A stretch of DNA of 64,000 nucleotides. Source: Paraburkholderia sp. LEh10 (GTDB taxonomy: Bacteria > Pseudomonadota > Gammaproteobacteria > Burkholderiales > Burkholderiaceae). The notes beneath the pieces were generated by a model. The model had not been told where the DNA came from and made no database searches. It worked only from the letters and a program-made list of their open reading frames with translations. The DNA is taken from contig NZ_JAGIPX010000017.1 in the NCBI RefSeq assembly GCF_017814945.1, positions 62,001-126,000 of the forward strand. Direction: 5' to 3'. Both the position numbers and the translations under genes were made by a program. Below, piece by piece: positions 58,894 through 64,000 of this stretch. Each line of letters begins with the position of its first letter. Position 1 is the first letter of the stretch.

Positions 58894-60210
58894 ATGGCGT
58901 CATCCCAGGATACCGTCAGCATGGCGCTGTTCTGTGATTTCGAAAACGTCGCGCTCGGCGTGCGCGATGCGAAATACGAAAAATTCGATATCAAGCTGGT
59001 GCTCGAAAGGCTGCTGCTGAAAGGCAGCATCGTCGTGAAGAAGGCATACTGCGACTGGGACCGCTACAAGGGCTTCAAGGCCGCGATGCACGAAGCGAAC
59101 TTCGAGTTGATCGAAATCCCACATGTGCGGCAGTCAGGCAAGAATTCGGCGGACATCCGGCTTGTCGTCGATGCGCTCGATCTTTGCTATACGAAGTCGC
59201 ACGTCAACACGTTCGTCATCATCAGCGGCGACTCCGATTTTTCGCCGCTCGTGTCGAAGCTGCGCGAAAACGCGAAGCAGGTAATCGGCGTCGGCGTGCA
59301 GCGCTCGACGTCGGACCTGCTGACGGCCAATTGCGACGAATTCATTTTCTACGACGATCTCGTGCGCGAGAGCCAGCGTGCCGCCGCGAAACGCGATGCC
59401 GCAAAGGCCGCGGAACAGGCGGCTCAGCAGGCGTCGAAACGCGCGTCTGAAGGCGAGAAGCGCAAGGAAGACCTGGAGACGCGCAAGACGAAGGCCATCG
59501 AACTCACCGTGCAGACGTTCGATGCGCTCGCGTCCGAGCGCGGCGACAGCGGCAAGATCTGGGCGTCGGTGCTGAAGAACGCGATCAAGCGCCGCAAGCC
59601 CGATTTCAACGAGACGTACTACGGTTTTCGCGCATTCGGCAATCTGCTCGAAGAGGCGCAATCGCGCGGCCTGCTCGAAGTGGGCCGCGACGAAAAGTCC
59701 GGCACGTTCGTGTATCGCAGCGGCGCAGCGGCTGCTGCGCCCCCCGATGTCGTGAGCCCGCGCCCCGCCGTCGAGGAAACGAGCGACGAATGGGCGGCGA
59801 TGCCCGCTGCTGCTGAAATCGTCGATATCGAAGAGGCGGCCGTTGCGGCAGCGCGTTTCGATCAGGATGCCGCGAGCCGGGAAACGGCTGAGGTCGGCCC
59901 GCCTGTTGTTGCGCCCGAGCGCGCGGACAACGGTCAGGAAGAAAAGCATCGCAAGGGCCGCAGCGCGCGCAAGCCCGCGACGAAGAAGACGAAGAATGCG
60001 AAAGCGAAGCCCGTGGAAGCAGAGAATGCTGATGCCGGCTTGCCGCTGTTCGCCGATGCGCAAGCCTCGCAGGGGCCACAGGCTGTCGCGGCAGCGTCGC
60101 ACGCACCTGCGGGGGCCGACGAAGCGCCCGCGGCGAAGAAACCTTCTCGCAAGTCCGCGACACGTACCCGCCGTCCGCGCAAGACGGAAACAACAAATGG
60201 CGCGGAGTAA
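58894..60210 (+). CDS. NYN (PIN-like) nuclease-domain protein with OST-HTH/LOTUS domain
   Basis: 438 residues from the ATG with GGAG upstream (a TTG four codons earlier overlaps that site). Residues about 10-165 are a LabA-like NYN domain; the acidic residues are kept in ALFCDFENVALG, KNSADIRLVVDAL and VIISGDSDFSPLVSKL. Then a coiled-coil-like Ala/Lys/Glu linker (about 170-205), an OST-HTH/LOTUS domain (KIWASVLKNAIKRRKPDFNE), and a long low-complexity Ala/Lys/Glu tail with basic patches (RKPATKKTKNAKAK). It is likely a predicted ribonuclease or RNA-binding protein; RNA targets unknown. Confidence 0.9.
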   Translation: MASSQDTVSMALFCDFENVALGVRDAKYEKFDIKLVLERLLLKGSIVVKKAYCDWDRYKGFKAAMHEANFELIEIPHVRQSGKNSADIRLVVDALDLCYTKSHVNTFVIISGDSDFSPLVSKLRENAKQVIGVGVQRSTSDLLTANCDEFIFYDDLVRESQRAAAKRDAAKAAEQAAQQASKRASEGEKRKEDLETRKTKAIELTVQTFDALASERGDSGKIWASVLKNAIKRRKPDFNETYYGFRAFGNLLEEAQSRGLLEVGRDEKSGTFVYRSGAAAAAPPDVVSPRPAVEETSDEWAAMPAAAEIVDIEEAAVAAARFDQDAASRETAEVGPPVVAPERADNGQEEKHRKGRSARKPATKKTKNAKAKPVEAENADAGLPLFADAQASQGPQAVAAASHAPAGADEAPAAKKPSRKSATRTRRPRKTETTNGAE

Positions 60211-60236
60211 GTCCTTACTGATAGATATCCAAAATG

Positions 60237-60265
60237 AAAACGCCGCTCGATGAGCGGCGTTTTTT
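60237..60265 (+). terminator. Terminator of the NYN gene
   Basis: AAAACGCCGCTC-GAT-GAGCGGCGTTTT: eight GC-rich pairs plus A-T pairs, three-base loop, then a T run. Confidence 0.93.
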
Positions 60266-60610
60266 ATTGCGCTTTCATTTCGCATCCGCGCGTTCGTCCC
60301 GCGCGCTTTCGATTCAGCAGAAGCTTCGTGGGGAGGTAAATATGCCCTACAAACTGCGTAGGACATTGAGAAATGTCCCTTCTTTTTCTGCATAAAAGAA
60401 GAAAAGTCATACGCATTAAGAATTTTGCTATGGATGGAGGGCTTGACCTGCCGCGAAAATTAAGCTTCCCGCACAACTCCGGGTGGGCTCGATTCGATGA
60501 GGTCGTGCAATCGAAATCGTGGTCCGTGGTCGTCATCAACGGCGGCGCCCGTGCCGGTTCGGTATGCCTTCGCGCACACAAACTCCATACCTTAATCAGG
60601 AATATCAAGC
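60266..60610. promoter_or_regulatory. Fimbrial operon upstream region
   Basis: 345 bases with no gene, distinctly AT-rich from about 60340 to 60470. It includes a perfect inverted repeat GGACATT-GAGA-AATGTCC (60361-60378), operator-like, and a loose TTCTTTTT/AAAAGAAGAA symmetry just after it. The promoter of the major fimbrial subunit gene must lie here, but no convincing -35/-10 pair was settled on. AGGA lies nine bases before the ATG. Confidence 0.5.
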
Positions 60611-61159
60611 ATGAAAAAAATCGCATTTCCGCTGATCGTTGCAGCAATGAGCCTGGCCGGCACGGCCGCGCACGCAACGCCGACAAGCAACGGTGGCGTG
60701 GTGACCATCAACGGTCAACTGATGGCCAACACCTGCACCGTGAGCGGCAATGGTCAAGGTGTCAATTTCACGGTCACGCTGCCGACGCTCTCCGCTTCGG
60801 CGCTGTCGGCTGCGGGTTCCACGGCGGGTGCGACCGGCTTCAACATCGCCCTTTCCGCCTGCACGCCGACGACGGGCAATGTGCACACCTTCTGGGAATA
60901 CGGCACCAACACATTGGCTGACGGCAACCTGAAGAACAACGGCACGGCCACCAACGTGGAAGTTCAGCTGCTCGACTACAACGGCTCGCAAAAAGTCCTC
61001 AACGTGAGCAAGGCCGATGGCGCACAGAACGCACAGACGGTTGCGATCTCGGGCGGCAATGCCAGCCTGCAGTATGCGGCGCAATATGCTTCGCCGGCGG
61101 GCGGTGCGACGGTCGGCACCGTGACGACAACTGTCACCTACTCGATGGTTTACCAGTAA
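60611..61159 (+). CDS. Type 1-like fimbrial major subunit
   Basis: 182 residues. A signal peptide (MKKIAFPLIVAAMSLAGTAAHA) precedes a pilin of the chaperone-usher class: beta-strand-rich, with a pair of cysteines (NTCTVSG and SACTPTTG) as in the family, and a C-terminus ending TTTVTYSMVYQ with the penultimate tyrosine used for donor-strand exchange. It is the first gene of the cluster, usual for the major subunit. Exact fimbrial clade unknown. Confidence 0.9.
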   Translation: MKKIAFPLIVAAMSLAGTAAHATPTSNGGVVTINGQLMANTCTVSGNGQGVNFTVTLPTLSASALSAAGSTAGATGFNIALSACTPTTGNVHTFWEYGTNTLADGNLKNNGTATNVEVQLLDYNGSQKVLNVSKADGAQNAQTVAISGGNASLQYAAQYASPAGGATVGTVTTTVTYSMVYQ

Positions 61160-61409
61160 GCACTGGCCCATCTTCGGCCATCCGCGGCACACCACACTTG
61201 GTAAGTACGACGATTCAAATGCCGGGCGATCACGGCGACGCAGCTCGTGGTCGATGGCGTCGAAAATCCAGCGCAGTCGTCCACGATCGCCTCTCCCCAG
61301 CCTGTGCTGCCGGTGCGAAGCGATCACTTGCCAGTACACGTCTTGCCGCGCGCAACGGGCGTCGCGCACATGCACGGCGTCCCGTTCTCGAAGGCCCGTT
61401 TTCTACTGA

Positions 61410-62159
61410 ATGTTCATGAGTATCCGAAGAACCGTTTCGAGCGCCCTGGCCGCAAGCGTGTTGGCGCTGGGTGCGATGTTGCCGTTTGCAGCTGACGCAT
61501 CGGTCGTGATCGCCGGTACGCGCGTGGTCTACAACGCCGCCGATAGCGAGGTCACGCTCAAGCTTTCCAACGTCGGCAAATCGCCGGCGCTGACCCAGAT
61601 ATGGCTCGACAAGGGCGACCTGAAGGCCGACCCGAGCAAGCTCGATCTGCCGTTCATGTTGACGCCGCCGCTCGCGCGCATCGATCCGGGCAAATCGCAG
61701 ACCATCCGCATCGCCTATACAGGTGAAGCGATGCCGCAGGATCGGGAGACGCTGTTATGGTTCAACGTGCTTGAGGTACCGCCCAAGCCGACTGCGGAAC
61801 AGGCGGGAGCGAACCACGTGCAGCTCGCGTTCCGTACGCGGCTCAAGTTCTTTTTCCGGCCGGCTGGCCTTGCAGGCAAATCCGACGAAGCACCGGACCA
61901 CCTCACATGGCGCATGGCCGCGCAGAACGGCCGACCGGCGCTGCTGGTTTCCAATCCGACGCCCTATCACGTCACCGTCATCGAGGCTCACGTCGGCGAA
62001 GGCGAGCAGGCGCCACGGTTCGACGATGGCGGCATGGTGGACCCCGGCGGCCAGTTGGAATTGCCGCTGTCCGGATCGCCCGCCGCTGGCGGCAAGGTGT
62101 CGTTCACCACGCTCAACGACTACGGCGGCCCCATGAAGCACGAGGCGGCGCTGCAGTAG
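61410..62159 (+). CDS. Periplasmic fimbrial chaperone (PapD/FimC-like)
   Basis: About 249 residues (a start two codons later, MSIRRTVSSALAAS, is equally good). After the signal peptide, the immunoglobulin-like domain 1 begins SVVIAGTRVVYNAADSEVTLKLSN; the two residues that anchor subunit C-termini appear as the Arg in GTRVVY and the Lys in FRTRLKFFFRP. NVLEVPPK is the other family block. It folds and caps the fimbrial subunits for delivery to the usher. It comes 250 bases after the pilin gene; nothing was recognised in the gap. Confidence 0.93.
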   Translation: MFMSIRRTVSSALAASVLALGAMLPFAADASVVIAGTRVVYNAADSEVTLKLSNVGKSPALTQIWLDKGDLKADPSKLDLPFMLTPPLARIDPGKSQTIRIAYTGEAMPQDRETLLWFNVLEVPPKPTAEQAGANHVQLAFRTRLKFFFRPAGLAGKSDEAPDHLTWRMAAQNGRPALLVSNPTPYHVTVIEAHVGEGEQAPRFDDGGMVDPGGQLELPLSGSPAAGGKVSFTTLNDYGGPMKHEAALQ

Positions 62160-62354
62160 TCACTCGCTGCTCACGCGCTGACGAATCCCGGCACGAATGC
62201 CGGTGTTTCGTCAACCGTTTGGAATGAGCGTCAACAGAAACAACCGTCAGTGCTCGCCGCATAGCTACATGCAATTTCCGCGAGGTAGACGCTTCAGATG
62301 CCGATGACTTCTTGCATCGGCAGGGGCCGGTCTTGCCTGCGAATCCGGCTCGAT

Positions 62355-64000
62355 ATGAACGATCGCAATTCGAAAAGAAACTCCAAAGCAGCACACGCCT
62401 ATCCTTTCAGGCTGAGCCGGGCGAGCGTCGCCGTGCTGCTCGCGTTGTCCGCCGCGCATGCGAAGGCAGACGGCGCCCATAGCCTCGCCGCGCAGGCAGA
62501 CGTCCCGCCACCCGCGGACGCGCCCAACGCCTCCGCACGAGGTCGTGTCATTGCCGACGCCATGCCGAACGCCACGGGCACAGTCCCCGCGACTTCCGCG
62601 ATCCCGGATGCACCGATGGCGCCACGTACGCGCACGGCCGTGTCGCGCGTCAATCTCACGCTGGCAACGCCGTCAGTCGGGTCCGAAGCCGCAAGCACGG
62701 CTTCGCAGGCCGCCACGCAGTCAACTGCCCAGTCAGAGCCCGCATCCGTCGAATTCAACTCGTCGTTTCTCAACGGCACGGGCGCGGCGCAGACAGACAT
62801 CAGCCGCTTCGACAAAGGCAACGTCGCGCTGCCGGGACGCTATCGCGCCGCGCTGTACGTGAACCAGGTGTGGGTCGGCACGGCCGAAGTCACGCTGCGC
62901 CAACTGGACGTCCCCGGCCATCCCGTGCGTCCGACGTTCGACCGCGATCTTCTCGAGCGTATCGGCGTGGATATGACGCGCCTCGGCGACACGGTTCTCG
63001 CCAGACTCGGCACCGCGACCGGCCATGTCGACGCGCCTCTGCCCGACCTGATTCCGCAAGCGACGGCCGCTTTCGACATGGGCGAGCAACGCCTCGACGT
63101 GACCGTGCCGCAAGCGATGATGAGCCGCAACGCGCGCGGCTGGGTCGACCCGAAGTTCTGGGACGACGGCGTGCCCGCGGCCGTGCTGCAATACAACGCG
63201 AACGTCTACCACAGCAACGGCAGCGGCTTCGCGAACACGCAGAGCTATCTGGGCCTCACGGCGGGCGCGAATTTCGGCGCATGGCGTTTTCGCTACAACG
63301 GCAACGTCACGAACTCGACGCTCGGCGGCACGCACGTACAAAGCATGCAAACGTACGCGCAACGCTCATTCGCGCCGATCAAGAGCCAGCTCACGGTGGG
63401 CGACTCGTTCACCGACGGCACGATCTTCGATTCGTTCGGCGTGCGCGGCGTGCAGATCGGCAGCGACGACCGCATGTATCCCGAGTCGCAGCGCGGCTAC
63501 GCGCCGACCGTGCGCGGCATCGCGAACACCAACGCGAAGGTTCAGGTCAGGCAGAACGGCAACATCATCTACGAAACGACGGTGCCGCCCGGACCGTTCG
63601 AGATCAACGATCTCTACCCGACGGGCTATGGCGGCGACCTGCAGGTGGTCGTGACGGAAGCCGACGGCAGCCAGCGCATCGCATCCGTTCCGTATTCAGC
63701 ACCCGTCAATGCGCTGCGCGAAGGACGCTGGCGCTATAGCGTCTCGGCGGGCCAGTACCGCAACACCAGCGTGGAGACGCATCCGTTCGTGTTCGAAGGC
63801 GGCGTGCAACGCGGTCTGAACAACTTCGTCACGCTCTATGGCGGCACGATACTCGGCGAGGACTATGTGTCCGCGGCAGCCGGCGTCGCGCTCGATACGC
63901 CGATAGGCGCGTTCGGCTTCGACGTGACGCAGGCGAACACGGACCTGCATAGCCTCGGTACCCGCAGCGGACAGAGCTTGCGCCTTTCCTATTCGCGCAC
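62355..64000 (+). CDS. Fimbrial outer-membrane usher, 5' part (cut by window edge)
   Basis: At least 548 codons are in the window without a stop. The start is uncertain: ATG here gives MNDRNSKRNSKAAHAYPFRL then a signal-like helix SVAVLLALSAAHA; in-frame ATGs at 62298 and 62304 exist and the first has a GAGG at a usable distance. The usher N-terminal domain begins only at about residue 134 (VEFNSSFLNGT, SRFDKGNVALPGRYRAALYV), after a linker of about 95 residues rich in Ala, Thr, Pro and Ser. Barrel segments follow (VPPGPFEINDLYPTGYGGDLQV is the family hallmark). It forms the secretion pore for pilin subunits. Confidence 0.9.
   Translation, partial: MNDRNSKRNSKAAHAYPFRLSRASVAVLLALSAAHAKADGAHSLAAQADVPPPADAPNASARGRVIADAMPNATGTVPATSAIPDAPMAPRTRTAVSRVNLTLATPSVGSEAASTASQAATQSTAQSEPASVEFNSSFLNGTGAAQTDISRFDKGNVALPGRYRAALYVNQVWVGTAEVTLRQLDVPGHPVRPTFDRDLLERIGVDMTRLGDTVLARLGTATGHVDAPLPDLIPQATAAFDMGEQRLDVTVPQAMMSRNARGWVDPKFWDDGVPAAVLQYNANVYHSNGSGFANTQSYLGLTAGANFGAWRFRYNGNVTNSTLGGTHVQSMQTYAQRSFAPIKSQLTVGDSFTDGTIFDSFGVRGVQIGSDDRMYPESQRGYAPTVRGIANTNAKVQVRQNGNIIYETTVPPGPFEINDLYPTGYGGDLQVVVTEADGSQRIASVPYSAPVNALREGRWRYSVSAGQYRNTSVETHPFVFEGGVQRGLNNFVTLYGGTILGEDYVSAAAGVALDTPIGAFGFDVTQANTDLHSLGTRSGQSLRLSYSR

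Noticed and set aside
60373..60921. Open frame beginning in the fimbrial upstream region
   Set aside because: It runs into the pilin gene in another frame and has no protein-like features.

Overview
The window is GC-rich, densely coded bacterial chromosome. Gene content and order (livFGMHJ next to ispH/fkpB/radC/rpmBG, nadB facing nadAC, ileS-lspA-coaBC-dut, clpS-clpA, icd) point to Burkholderiaceae. The protein sequences and one characteristic intergenic repeat family suggest Paraburkholderia; this is recognition by eye, not a database result. No rRNA, tRNA, CRISPR array, prophage or complete insertion sequence was seen.

Layout. 1-245 is the tail of an MFS transporter. 246-1081 is a complex inverted-repeat element carrying a 34-bp tandem array. 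1082-6176 (minus) is a complete branched-chain amino acid ABC importer, with a terminator between the binding-protein gene and the permease genes. 6714-8131 (minus) is fkpB-ispH, divergent from radC (8324-9052) and followed by rpmB-rpmG. 9973-13690 holds de novo NAD synthesis: nadB runs into nadC-nadA on the other strand. 13809-18576 (minus) carries a fatty-acid desaturase with an extra helical tail, an MscS-type channel, an RsmB-family rRNA methyltransferase and purN. 18695-26165 (plus) is ribF, ileS, lspA, coaBC, a luciferase-like oxidoreductase and dut. 26270-28881 (minus) is clpS-clpA, followed by a cold-shock gene.

29724-34217 has a Tat-exported multicopper oxidase with a CopL-like cysteine-rich protein, icd, and a divergent small pseudouridine synthase; an almost perfect 28-bp palindrome lies between icd and the latter. 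34634-39912 holds a small secreted Ala/Lys protein, a DUF192 protein, a stand-alone EF-G, a cupin and a nickel/cobalt permease. 40167-45874 is an oligopeptide-type ABC importer whose two ATPases are fused. 46139-54225 is a metabolic and regulatory accessory stretch: aldo/keto reductase, GntR regulator, CaiB-type CoA-transferase divergent from a citrate synthase with a DNA-binding domain, DUF2917 protein divergent from a MocR regulator, and a DHA2 efflux pump. 54522-60210 carries a degenerate EAL protein, an ECF41/SigJ-like sigma factor, a ClpP paralogue, a TetR/isochorismatase-like pair and a NYN-LOTUS protein. 60611-64000 starts a chaperone-usher fimbrial operon, cut by the window edge inside the usher.

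The best leads for something not well described are: the citrate synthase that keeps its catalytic triad while carrying an N-terminal helix-turn-helix and sitting over a palindromic divergent promoter; the 28-bp palindrome upstream of icd; the inverted-repeat element at 246-1081; the desaturase with a transposase-like tail; and the EAL protein that has lost its signature residues. Several short operator-like palindromes sit in divergent promoters next to their likely regulators.
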